The translations under genes were made by a program, and so were the position numbers. Positions 17,546 through 26,646 of a stretch of 64,000 nt of DNA are shown piece by piece. The stretch comes from Nostoc sp. KVJ3 (GTDB taxonomy: Bacteria; Cyanobacteriota; Cyanobacteriia; Cyanobacteriales; Nostocaceae): contig NZ_WWFG01000001.1 in NCBI RefSeq assembly GCF_026127265.1, positions 2,519,501 through 2,583,500 on the forward strand, given 5' to 3'. Every line of letters begins with the position of its first letter. Within the stretch, counting starts at the first letter, position 1. The notes under the pieces were generated by a model. That model had not been told where the DNA came from. It saw only the letters and a program-made list of their open reading frames with translations, and did no database searches.

Positions 17546-20500
17546 ATGACAACAATAGAATTTGTATCTTATTTAGATAGTTTAGGCATAAAAATTTGGC
17601 TGGAAGACGACCAGTTAAACTATCGCGCTCCCAAGGGAGTGATGAACCCAGACCTCAAAAACAAACTGCTAGGGCACAAATCAGAAATCCTGGCTTTTTT
17701 AGCAGAAGCGAAGAGTGCAAATAACTCCTCTGAACCAATACTGTCTATAGAGCGAACTGGAAACTTGATTTTATCCTTTGCCCAGCAGAGGATGTGGTTT
17801 CTCTATCAATTAGAAAGCCAAAGCCCCTTTTATAACGAGAGTTTACAGTTTCGTCTTGAAGGTGTACTCAATGTAGAAGCTCTACAACAGAGTTTCAACC
17901 AAATCATCCGCCGCCACGAAATTCTGCGAACAACATTCCCATCTGTAGATGGAAAACCTGTGCAGGTAATTTCTCCCAGTTTGACAATCACTATTCCAGT
18001 GCTGGACTTGCAAGGTTTAGAAGAATCAGAGATACAACAGATTGTCACCAAAGAAGCTCGCCAACCTTTTGATTTGAGTAATGGCCCTTTGTTGCGAGTC
18101 GCTTTACTGCGGCTTGGGCCAGAGTCCCATGTGTTGGTATTGACCATGCACCATATCATCACGGATGGCTGGTCAATGGGGATACTCATCCAAGAGTTGT
18201 CCATCCTCTATCAAGTTGCTCTAGGTTCCCCTTTACGCCTCCCGGAGTTGCCTGTCCAGTATGCTGATTTTACAGTTTGGCAGCGAGAGTGGTTAACCGA
18301 AGAAGTTCAAAAGCAACAACTGAATTACTGGAAGCAACATTTAGCTGGTGCGCCGTCCTTATTAGAACTACCCACAGACAAGCCACGCCCCCCTATTCAG
18401 ACTTTCTGTGGTGCTACCCAAGAGTTTCAACTTGACCCAAATTTGAGCCAGCAAATCAAAATCTTTAGCCAACAGTCAGGAGCTACCATGTTTCAAACAT
18501 TACTGGCGGCTTTTGTCGTTTTAATGTTTCGTTACAGTGGTCAAGATGATATTTGTATCGGTAGCCCGATTGCCAACCGCAACCGCAGGGAGATAGAACC
18601 ATTGATTGGCTTTTTTGTCAATACATTGGTACTACGTAACCAGATCAAAGGAAATCCCAGTTTCTCTGAGTTTCTGTCTCAGGTGCGGCAAGTTGCAATC
18701 TCTGCTTATGCTCACCAAGATATTCCCTTTGAACAAGTGGTAGAAGCTTTACAGCCAGAACGTTCTCTCAGCTATAATCCCCTATTCCAGACGATATTTG
18801 TCTTAGAGAATTTCTCGTTAGATACATTAGAGTTGTCTAATTTGATGCTGACTCCCCAATTGGTAGAACGCGGGATATCTCAGTTTGATTTGAGCTTGTC
18901 AGTTTGGGAGAAGAAAGAGGGACTGATAAGTTCTTGGCAATATAACAGTGACTTATTTGAGGCAGATACTATTGCGAGGATGGCAAGTCATTTTCAGACC
19001 TTGTTAACAGCTATTCTTACCAATCCCAATCAACCCATTGGTGAATTACCACTGTTGACCGAGCGCGAGCGACATCAATTGCTAGTGGAATGGAATGATA
19101 CTGATACGCCTTATCCTGACAGTAAGTGTATCCATCAGTTATTTGAGGAACAGGTAGAACAAACACCTAATGCTGTGGCTGTGGTCTATGAGGACGAGTC
19201 ATTAACATACCAAGAGTTGAACGATCGCGCCAATCAATTGGCGCATTATCTGCAAACTTTAGGTGTGGGTGCAGAGGTATTGGTGGGAATTTGCATTGAG
19301 CGATCGCCAATCATGATTATTGCCTTACTCGCTATACTCAAGGCGGGTGGTGCTTATGTTCCCTTTGACCCAGCATATCCCCAAGAACGCTTGGCTTATA
19401 TGTTGCAAGATGCAAAAGTGCCAGTGCTGTTAACTCAAGAGGGGTTACTAGGGCAGTTACCTCAAACTCAAGCTCAGGTAGTCTGTTTAGAGATTAACTC
19501 GAAAATAATTAGCACTCACAGCCAGGAAAACCCCACCACCGAAGCATTATCTCATCACCTAGCTTACGTAATTTATACATCGGGTTCTACAGGACAACCC
19601 AAAGGTGTCGCTGTTACACATCAGGCTGTCAATCGATTAGTATGCAACACTAACTATGTAAAATTGACAGCAAAGCACCGAGTTGCTCAAGCTTCCAATG
19701 CAACTTTTGATGCTGCTACCTTTGAGATTTGGGGAGCCTTGCTACATGGGGCTAGCGTCGTAGGTATTACTAAAGAAGTGCTGCTGGCACCGCTAGAACT
19801 TAGTACCAAACTGCGTCAGCAGCAAATTGATGTTTTATTTGTAACAACAGCTTTATTTAACCAGTTGGTTAGTCAAGTTCCAGGAATCTTCACAACCCTG
19901 GAAACTGTTTTATTTGGTGGAGAGGCGGTTGATCCCACCACGGTCAGAGCAATACTGCAATATCAACCTCCAAAGCGACTGCTTCATGTTTATGGGCCAA
20001 CTGAAAGTACTACCTTTTCATCGTGGTACTTAGTCGAGAAAGTACCAGACAAAGCGACTAACTTGCCAATTGGTCGTCCCATTGCCAATACACAAATCTA
20101 CATTCTGGATCGCCATTTACAACCTCTACCTGTAGGGGTTCCTGGCGAACTATATATTGGGGGTGATGGTTTAGCTAGGGGTTATCTTAACCGCATAGAG
20201 CTAACTGATAAAAGCTTTATCCAAAACCCCTTCAATGATTCCAATTGCGTTAGCGAAGCGTGTACAAAGTACTCTCGCTTGTACAAAACAGGAGACTTAG
20301 CTCGTTACTTACCTGACGGCAATATAGAATTTCTTGGTCGCATTGATAACCAAGTTAAGATTCGCGGTTTCCGCATTGAACTTTCCGAAATTGAGGCTAT
20401 TTTGACTCAACACCCCCAAGTTCGCGATGCTGTGGCGATCGCAAGAGAAGATCAACCTGGTGCTAAGACTTTGGCAGCTTATGTGATCCCAAAATTGAAA

Positions 20501-22339
20501 CAGCCAACCAGTAATGAGCTACGCCTATTTCTCAAGTCAAAGCTCCCCGATTACATGGTACCTGCGTCCTTTACAGTTTTAGAGGTACTGCCGATTACCC
20601 CTAACGGGAAAGTAGACCGTCGTGCTTTACCTGTACCAGAATTCGAGTCCGATGAATCTGCTGGCTTTGTCTCCCCTCGTACCCATACAGAAGAAGTCTT
20701 GACCAAGATTTGGCAGGATGTTTTAGTTCTAAAACAAGTCGGTATCCACGATAATTTCTTTGAATTGGGTGGGGATTCTATCATTAGTATCCAAATTATT
20801 GCCAGAGCTAATCAGGCTGGATTAAAACTTACTCCGAAACAATTATTTCAACACCAAACAATTGCAGAATTAGCTACTGTTGCTGGTATAATTAATTCGG
20901 TTCATTCAGAACAAGGTTTAGTTACAGGGATTGTCCCTCTAACACCAATTCTGCACTGGTTCTTTGAGCAAAATCTGCCAGAACCTCATCACTTTAACCA
21001 ATCCTTCCTGCTAGAAGTTCCCGCAAATTTGCAACCGGAATTATTAGAGCAGGTATTGCAAAAGTTACTGTACCATCACGATGCTTTACGTCTGCGGTTT
21101 GTCCAGCAGGGGGGGCAATGGCAGCAGTACAACAGTGATGTGGACGATGACCTATCATTGGGTATTGCAGACTTATCATCTCTGCCTCAAGCAGAACAGT
21201 TAAGAGCGATCGCAGCCAGGGCAGACGAAGCACAAAGAACGCTGAACTTAGCAGATGGGCCGCTGATGCGGGTCATTTTGTTTAACTTAGGCAATCCTCC
21301 CGGACGTTTACTTATTGTCATCCATCACTTAGCTGTAGATGGGATCTCGTGGCGGATTTTACTAGAAGACTTATCTACGGCATACAAGCAATTAAATAGT
21401 GGGAATAAAATCCAACTCCCTGCAAAAACAACTTCCTTTAAAGATTGGGCAATCCGATTGCAGGATTATACAGGTAGTCAAGGACTGCACTCAGAGTTAG
21501 ATCACTGGCTGCACTCAAAGTCGTTCGCAGTTACTCCTTTACCCTTGGATTATTCTGCTGTTCCCTCAGAAAACACTGTCGGCTCAAGTCGCATTGTTTC
21601 TGTATCTCTGAGTGGAAAACAGACTCAAGCCCTGTTACAAGATGTCCCTGGAGCCTACAACACCAAAATTAACGATGTGCTATTGACCGCATTAGTACAA
21701 AGTTTTGCTGGATGGACAGGCTATGACTCCCTACTAATTGAATTAGAAGGTCACGGACGAGAGGACTTGTTTGAGGATATAGATTTGTCCCGCACAGTAG
21801 GCTGGTTTACCAGTATATTCCCTGTTTACTTAAAGCTTGGAGGTCTTCACCATCCTGGCGAAGCTCTCAAGTCGGTCAAGGAGCAACTGCGACGCATCCC
21901 TAACCGAGGTATTGGCTATGGCATCCTGCGGTATCTTAGCCCAGATACAAACATCAATAAGCAACTTGAGGGAGCAATTCCTGCTCAGGTGAGCTTTAAC
22001 TACTTGGGTCAATTCGACCAAACGCATTTAGCACCCCTTGGTTGGAAATTCGCTCAAGAGTCTAGTGGTTCTATTCACAGTCCCAAAGGGCAGCGCCGCC
22101 ATTTGTTGAATGTGAATGGATTAGTGATTGAAGGCAAATTGCAACTGGAGTGGCAATATAGCTCGGCTTTCCATCGTCAGGCTACTGTAGAAAATTTGGC
22201 TAATAACTATGTAAGAACACTCGGAGCTATTATTGACCACTGCTTATCCTCAGAAGCAGGAGGCTATACTCCTTCAGATTTCCCTGAAGTTGGTTTAAGC
22301 CAAGAAGCGTTGGACGAACTTCTAGCAGAAATTGAATGA
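17546..22339 (+). CDS. aerB: AerB-like NRPS, docking-C-A-PCP-E (adds a D-aliphatic residue)
   Basis: The protein has 1597 residues. The N-terminal 50 resemble a TubC-type docking domain (TTIEFVSYLDSLGIKIWLED). Then C (MHHIITDGWS near 201), A (TSGSTG near 676), PCP (GGDSII, Ser near 1077) and E (IHHLAVDGISWR near 1258). The pocket residues by eye are D-A-F-F-L-G-V-T-F, a pattern known for Ile/Leu-type substrates. C-A-PCP-E directly after the loading protein is the aeruginosin AerB arrangement, which adds the D-amino acid at position 2 (often D-Leu, D-Ile or D-Tyr). It starts on the base after the aerA stop codon, so the two are surely co-transcribed. The E domain is strikingly similar to that of AptA. 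A repeat-derived loop expansion sits at 20247-20263. Confidence 0.8.
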   Translation: MTTIEFVSYLDSLGIKIWLEDDQLNYRAPKGVMNPDLKNKLLGHKSEILAFLAEAKSANNSSEPILSIERTGNLILSFAQQRMWFLYQLESQSPFYNESLQFRLEGVLNVEALQQSFNQIIRRHEILRTTFPSVDGKPVQVISPSLTITIPVLDLQGLEESEIQQIVTKEARQPFDLSNGPLLRVALLRLGPESHVLVLTMHHIITDGWSMGILIQELSILYQVALGSPLRLPELPVQYADFTVWQREWLTEEVQKQQLNYWKQHLAGAPSLLELPTDKPRPPIQTFCGATQEFQLDPNLSQQIKIFSQQSGATMFQTLLAAFVVLMFRYSGQDDICIGSPIANRNRREIEPLIGFFVNTLVLRNQIKGNPSFSEFLSQVRQVAISAYAHQDIPFEQVVEALQPERSLSYNPLFQTIFVLENFSLDTLELSNLMLTPQLVERGISQFDLSLSVWEKKEGLISSWQYNSDLFEADTIARMASHFQTLLTAILTNPNQPIGELPLLTERERHQLLVEWNDTDTPYPDSKCIHQLFEEQVEQTPNAVAVVYEDESLTYQELNDRANQLAHYLQTLGVGAEVLVGICIERSPIMIIALLAILKAGGAYVPFDPAYPQERLAYMLQDAKVPVLLTQEGLLGQLPQTQAQVVCLEINSKIISTHSQENPTTEALSHHLAYVIYTSGSTGQPKGVAVTHQAVNRLVCNTNYVKLTAKHRVAQASNATFDAATFEIWGALLHGASVVGITKEVLLAPLELSTKLRQQQIDVLFVTTALFNQLVSQVPGIFTTLETVLFGGEAVDPTTVRAILQYQPPKRLLHVYGPTESTTFSSWYLVEKVPDKATNLPIGRPIANTQIYILDRHLQPLPVGVPGELYIGGDGLARGYLNRIELTDKSFIQNPFNDSNCVSEACTKYSRLYKTGDLARYLPDGNIEFLGRIDNQVKIRGFRIELSEIEAILTQHPQVRDAVAIAREDQPGAKTLAAYVIPKLKQPTSNELRLFLKSKLPDYMVPASFTVLEVLPITPNGKVDRRALPVPEFESDESAGFVSPRTHTEEVLTKIWQDVLVLKQVGIHDNFFELGGDSIISIQIIARANQAGLKLTPKQLFQHQTIAELATVAGIINSVHSEQGLVTGIVPLTPILHWFFEQNLPEPHHFNQSFLLEVPANLQPELLEQVLQKLLYHHDALRLRFVQQGGQWQQYNSDVDDDLSLGIADLSSLPQAEQLRAIAARADEAQRTLNLADGPLMRVILFNLGNPPGRLLIVIHHLAVDGISWRILLEDLSTAYKQLNSGNKIQLPAKTTSFKDWAIRLQDYTGSQGLHSELDHWLHSKSFAVTPLPLDYSAVPSENTVGSSRIVSVSLSGKQTQALLQDVPGAYNTKINDVLLTALVQSFAGWTGYDSLLIELEGHGREDLFEDIDLSRTVGWFTSIFPVYLKLGGLHHPGEALKSVKEQLRRIPNRGIGYGILRYLSPDTNINKQLEGAIPAQVSFNYLGQFDQTHLAPLGWKFAQESSGSIHSPKGQRRHLLNVNGLVIEGKLQLEWQYSSAFHRQATVENLANNYVRTLGAIIDHCLSSEAGGYTPSDFPEVGLSQEALDELLAEIE
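20247..20263 (+). repeat. Intragenic short repeat inside aerB
   Basis: GCGTTAGCGAAGCGTGT resembles a short interspersed repeat of Nostoc. It lies in frame in the loop directly before RLYKTGD of the A domain, the same loop that is enlarged in the second A domain of AptA. Confidence 0.5.
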
Positions 22340-22429
22340 AGTCGTTCACAACTCATATCTATCAAGATAAAGACGTGTCCTAACTTTGTTCATTGTTTTA
22401 ATTTTTCCACACCAACCATATATCATTAT

Positions 22430-23260
22430 TTGTTTATGACAATCTCGAAAGCGACACTTACAACCCCACGGGAAACAGGGATTTTAGTTAATAAGCTTGC
22501 TTCCAAGATATCCTGCATTTCCTACCAGAGTATGCGTCGGTCTAGCAGAGTATTGAGAGAATTTGTACTTTATTATTTTCCGATGTATAACCTCTCAATG
22601 AATGATTTTTTTCGGTTTTATCCCATCTTAGGTTTTATTGAAGCTCTTGTTTATCAAACTGATGATGAAGTTGAAAAAATTCAAGGTGATGGTTATGGAA
22701 CACTGCACAATTCTCCTTGGAATTCCAAGCAAGAAATGATTTTATCTGTTCTCGAAGAACATCATCTCAAACATTGTAAAGTTGAATTTTATATGCAAAA
22801 GTTGGGCGAATATTTTGAATTAGAAACTCAGATATTAGCCTCCTCTCACGTTACTTATGACTTGATTAAAAAAGCTGCTGAATTACGTTCTTCAGACTAT
22901 CGAGCTTTACACTGTACCTTGCTCAAGATGTTAGGGCTAAATTACTCAGAAGATGAGTTAAATGAAGAATTAAGACTGATGTGGCCTCTAGAAGTTTTAA
23001 ATGACATCGAAGACGATTTGATGTTTTATTCCGATGATGTAGCATCTAAACATTATAATACGTACAGAATGTTTGTTAAAGTTTATGGAGAAAAGGCTCC
23101 TTATTTCTTAAAGAAAGAGTTAGACTTTTATGAAAGTTTATTTCATAAACAGATAAGACAGTTTTCAGTCATGAAACAAGAAGCTTTTATGAAACCTTGG
23201 AATGCTTATCGTCTCGATCATCCAGTACCAGTAATTCCTGAACCGATTTTTGAAGATTAA
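22430..23260 (+). CDS. Putative class I isoprenyl synthase-like protein
   Basis: The protein has 276 residues, is largely helical and has no signal peptide. Two acidic motifs at family-like spacing stand out: TDDEVEKIQGD (about 82-92) and NDIEDDLMFYSDD (about 201-213), the second followed by Asn/Tyr-rich HYNTYRMF. This layout recalls the two Asp-rich magnesium sites of trans-prenyl transferases and terpene synthases. A type 2 IPP isomerase two genes downstream supports an isoprenoid role. The start at 22430 reads MFMTISK; the second Met at 22436 is an alternative. Other readings, such as a helical di-iron oxidase using the His/Glu-rich EEHHLKH segment, cannot be excluded. I do not give it an aer letter. 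Confidence 0.4.
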   Translation: MFMTISKATLTTPRETGILVNKLASKISCISYQSMRRSSRVLREFVLYYFPMYNLSMNDFFRFYPILGFIEALVYQTDDEVEKIQGDGYGTLHNSPWNSKQEMILSVLEEHHLKHCKVEFYMQKLGEYFELETQILASSHVTYDLIKKAAELRSSDYRALHCTLLKMLGLNYSEDELNEELRLMWPLEVLNDIEDDLMFYSDDVASKHYNTYRMFVKVYGEKAPYFLKKELDFYESLFHKQIRQFSVMKQEAFMKPWNAYRLDHPVPVIPEPIFED

Positions 23261-23431
23261 TATTTAAGTATTGCTAATAGCCAATTGCTAATTTATTGAA
23301 GCTATTGGTTATTAGCAACTTCTTGATGAGGGGAAAGGAAATTCATAAAAGGAGTTGATCTATGGGTAAAAATATTTTCACAGTTCTTAAACAATAAATT
23401 GTGTATTATGATGAAAATTAGGGAAGGTTAA
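23261..23431 (+). promoter_or_regulatory. Hairpin and short upstream ORF before the Rieske oxygenase gene
   Basis: A 15-bp stem with one mismatch (TTGCTAATAGCCAAT at 23271-23285, ATTGGTTATTAGCAA at 23304-23318) lies just after the preceding stop codon and could stabilise the 3' end or cause partial termination. It is followed by an 11-codon ORF (23362-23397, MGKNIFTVLKQ) with a good ribosome binding site (AAAAGGAG). The true gene start at 23432 has its own GGGAAGG. Confidence 0.35.
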
Positions 23432-25594
23432 ATGATTTTAGTAAAAGAAACAAAACTGTGTGAACTTTTTTTGGAAGTTGGACGACAGCAATATTCTATT
23501 GCTGCTATGGGTAATTATTTTGCTAAAAATGAGCAAGAAGTATGGAATAGTTTTGTTGCTGCTTTATTATCAGAAGATGGCAACTCTGCTGTAAAAGAAA
23601 TTTATAAAAATTTAGCGAATGCAGTTGTTGAATACAATAAACAAAGTCATCCAGAAGTTAATATAAAAATTGTTTATAATTATGTTATCGCTAAAATCAT
23701 TCGTTCCATATTTGTAGAGCCATTAGAACTAAAGAAAAACTGGTATTTTGTTTGTCGTGGGGGAGAAATTCCCAACCCTGGAGATTTCATTACTGTGCAA
23801 ATTTTTCAGGAACCATTGGTGGCTGTACGTCAAGCAGATGGAACGATTCGCATTTTTCTGAATGTCTGCACTCATCGTCAATCATTGATCTTTGAAGGTC
23901 ACGGTTGTGTAGGCGTTGATAAATCAACTCTTTGTCCTTATCATGGATGGGCGTTTAGTATAGATGGTCATTGCAAGAATGCACCAGGGGCAAATAGAGG
24001 AGAGTTTGGTGCTGATTTTGATTTGAAAAATTACAGTTTGCAGGAGTTTGAGGTCAAGATTGATGAAAATCAGGGCATTTTTGTTAAGCTTTCAGAAAAT
24101 AGTCACCTCAAGCCAGAATCACAACCGGAAAACCATCAAAATATCGGCATAGAAATTACAAATCTGCTTAATTCTGTGAGTCCAGGCTATGCAGATGGGG
24201 AAACAGCTACACTTCCAGAACAAATTCGTTTCTGGTTGAGAATTGGTTATTTAGAAGAAAATATCAAACAGTTAATTGCAGAGAGTATCCCAGAAGGAAT
24301 AAGGGATAGTCGTCAATTAAGATTAGAGTCATTGCTTAGGGAACTAAAACAAGCTATCCTCACTGTTGATAGTGATGGGTCAACCCCAGAACTGAATGAC
24401 GTGGTACAACGAGTTTATGGCAGTGACGAGCAAGAACAGATCGTTGGCAGGTCGATTGAGTATCCCAAAATTGATCTTGATGGACTAGAGTATTCTGATT
24501 CATCCCAAAGAAGACAAGCGCTGCCAATATGGATTTATGGCGATGCAGCATTATTTGCTCTGGAAGTTGAGCATTTAATTAAACCAACCTGGCAATTTGT
24601 TTGCCATATCAACGAAGTTCCCCAACCAGGTAACTTCACTTGGCTGGATATTGTCGGTGAACGAGCATTCGTGATTCGCACCGCAAACGGTGAATTATTC
24701 GCTGGCAAACTTCAGGATGTCACGCAACGGGGGAGCTATCCGAAATTTGGTTTACCCAACTATGGTTTAGAACCCATCGACATTGACATTTTTTATGGAT
24801 TTATTTTCATTCGCTTTACTTGGGAAGGCTCAAGATTAGCCGATAGTTGGTATTTACCCGGTTTATTAGAACCCTACCAACTGGAAAATATGCAACCCAT
24901 TGGTGGAACCGGTCGATATGACATTAATGTAGAAGTAGATTATAAACTGCTGTGGGAAAACTTCTTAGAAGATTACCACTTTCCCATGATGCACAAAGGT
25001 TTAACTCGCAGATTTGGGGTTTCGAGTGATTGCGAAGGGATCAACGGCATGATTATTCCCATGCGCGATCCGGCTTCACCCAATTTAACACCTATCGAGC
25101 GTCAATATTATGATTGTGCCAAAGCGATCGCTCGGCATTCTTGGGAACATGAGCAGCAATTACAAGATTTTGCGGCTGAAAATCATGCTTTACCCGAAAC
25201 CCTTTGTTACTCAGCCTTCTGCTCAATGTCGGCACAAGAAGAAATCCCCATGCCTTTTTCTTTGAGCGTGTTTCCCGAACACGTGCAAACTTTCTCATTA
25301 GTTCCCGCCGGCCCCAGAGAGAGCCGTTTTCATGTTCGTAGCTACGGACATACTCTTAACCCAGATGACACCAACAGTAAAGCTATTGAGGAGGCACGGA
25401 GAGCGAACATCCAACTACTTTTGGAATCGTTACATGAAGACATTCGCGTTAACTACATCTGTCAAGATAGCGTTTCATCGCGGTTGTTCGAGAAAATCGG
25501 AGTATTCAGTATTGCCGAGTTTGATGTTGCTAAGTTTCAGGAGGCTATCCGCGTTAAGCTGCCAATAACCAGTTTCCAGAGAAAACCATTATGA
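23432..25594 (+). CDS. Rieske non-heme iron oxygenase with an extra N-terminal Rieske domain
   Basis: The protein has 720 residues. A helical region (1-95) precedes a complete Rieske domain (about 100-220): C146-T-H148 and C168-P-Y-H171 are the four [2Fe-2S] ligands (NVCTHRQS, CPYHGW). A linker (220-370) leads to a second Rieske-like fold (about 375-460, FVCHINEVPQPGNFTWLDI) in which the ligand-bearing loops are gone. The catalytic domain follows, with the mononuclear iron motif EDYHFPMMH (H516, H521) and a downstream HEDIRVNYICQDS that should give the Asp ligand. It should use O2 to hydroxylate or desaturate a small substrate, with a separate reductase. Its stop overlaps the next start (ATGA), so it is coupled to the IPP isomerase. 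Confidence 0.75.
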   Translation: MILVKETKLCELFLEVGRQQYSIAAMGNYFAKNEQEVWNSFVAALLSEDGNSAVKEIYKNLANAVVEYNKQSHPEVNIKIVYNYVIAKIIRSIFVEPLELKKNWYFVCRGGEIPNPGDFITVQIFQEPLVAVRQADGTIRIFLNVCTHRQSLIFEGHGCVGVDKSTLCPYHGWAFSIDGHCKNAPGANRGEFGADFDLKNYSLQEFEVKIDENQGIFVKLSENSHLKPESQPENHQNIGIEITNLLNSVSPGYADGETATLPEQIRFWLRIGYLEENIKQLIAESIPEGIRDSRQLRLESLLRELKQAILTVDSDGSTPELNDVVQRVYGSDEQEQIVGRSIEYPKIDLDGLEYSDSSQRRQALPIWIYGDAALFALEVEHLIKPTWQFVCHINEVPQPGNFTWLDIVGERAFVIRTANGELFAGKLQDVTQRGSYPKFGLPNYGLEPIDIDIFYGFIFIRFTWEGSRLADSWYLPGLLEPYQLENMQPIGGTGRYDINVEVDYKLLWENFLEDYHFPMMHKGLTRRFGVSSDCEGINGMIIPMRDPASPNLTPIERQYYDCAKAIARHSWEHEQQLQDFAAENHALPETLCYSAFCSMSAQEEIPMPFSLSVFPEHVQTFSLVPAGPRESRFHVRSYGHTLNPDDTNSKAIEEARRANIQLLLESLHEDIRVNYICQDSVSSRLFEKIGVFSIAEFDVAKFQEAIRVKLPITSFQRKPL

Positions 25595-26646
25595 CTACTA
25601 CTGTACCATCAGTCAATTCTGTCACGGAAATTGAGACTCGCAAAGCCGATCACCTCCGTGTTTGCTTAGAAGAAGATGTCCAGTTTCAGCACGTCACCAG
25701 TGGGTTTGAGTGCTATCGCTTTACTCATGATTGTCTGCCCGAAATCAACCGCAGTGACATTAATCTGCAAACAACTTTCTTGGGCAAAAATCTCGGCGCT
25801 CCCCTGCTGATTTCTTCCATGACAGGGGGAACCGAATTAGCGCAGTTAGTCAACACTCGTTTAGCAATAGTTGCTCAACGCTACCAATTAGCGATGGGAG
25901 TTGGTTCGCAACGAATTGTGATTGAACAACCTCATTTAGCCCCTACCTTTGCCGTGCGTTCCTTTGCTCCTGACATTCTGTTGTTAGCGAACTTGGGGGC
26001 TGTACAACTAAATTATGGATGTGGGCTTGATGATTGCTTGCGCCTTGTCAATTCCTTGGAAGCAGATGCACTAATTTTACATCTCAATCCCCTGCAAGAA
26101 TGTGTACAATCACGAGGAGATACAAATTTTCGGGGATTATTGGCTAAAATTGCCCAACTTTGTCAGCAACTACCCATTCCCGTTGTTGTCAAAGAAGTGG
26201 GAAATGGCATTTCTGGGGCGATCGCGCAAAAATTAATTGATGCGGGAGTGACAGCAATTGATGTCGCCGGCGCTGGGGGAACTTCATGGGCAAAAGTGGA
26301 AAGCCAACGCGCTCAAGACAACAAGCAGCGCCGTTTGGGACAAACTTTTGCTGACTGGGGTTTACCAACCGCCGAATGTTTAACTTCTATTAGAGCGATC
26401 GCGCCGACAATTCCCTTGATTGCTTCTGGCGGTTTAATCAACGGATTGGATGTTGCTAAAGCGATCGCTTTAGGGGCCGATTTAGCAGGTTTAGCTCGAC
26501 CCTTTTTAGCAGCCGCCGTTAAATCAGAAGCCGCCGTTGATGAGTTAGTTGAAGTTCTAATTGCTGAACTAGAAACAGCTTTATTTTGTACTGGCAATGC
26601 AACCTTGTCAGAATTGAGAAGTTCTGGCGCGTTGCAACGGATATAA
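25591..26646 (+). CDS. fni: Type 2 isopentenyl-diphosphate delta-isomerase (FMN-dependent)
   Basis: The protein has 351 residues, full length for the family. It has the expected N-terminus with RKADHLRVCLEEDVQF, the PLLISSMTGG segment, MGVGSQR, the phosphate-binding VAGAGGTSWAKVE and the C-terminal SGGLINGLDVAKAIALGA. It interconverts IPP and DMAPP using reduced FMN. Cyanobacteria normally have one such gene for primary metabolism. Finding it translationally coupled to a Rieske oxygenase inside a peptide cluster suggests a dedicated supply of DMAPP or a second copy. It is flanked by ATGA overlap upstream and by zero spacing to the transporter gene downstream. Confidence 0.9.
   Translation: MTTTVPSVNSVTEIETRKADHLRVCLEEDVQFQHVTSGFECYRFTHDCLPEINRSDINLQTTFLGKNLGAPLLISSMTGGTELAQLVNTRLAIVAQRYQLAMGVGSQRIVIEQPHLAPTFAVRSFAPDILLLANLGAVQLNYGCGLDDCLRLVNSLEADALILHLNPLQECVQSRGDTNFRGLLAKIAQLCQQLPIPVVVKEVGNGISGAIAQKLIDAGVTAIDVAGAGGTSWAKVESQRAQDNKQRRLGQTFADWGLPTAECLTSIRAIAPTIPLIASGGLINGLDVAKAIALGADLAGLARPFLAAAVKSEAAVDELVEVLIAELETALFCTGNATLSELRSSGALQRI

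Noticed and set aside
22430..23260. Naming the 276-residue protein AerC from its position after aerB
   Set aside because: Position alone is not enough and I could not match it to a characterised AerC; the Asp-rich motifs point to a different possibility.
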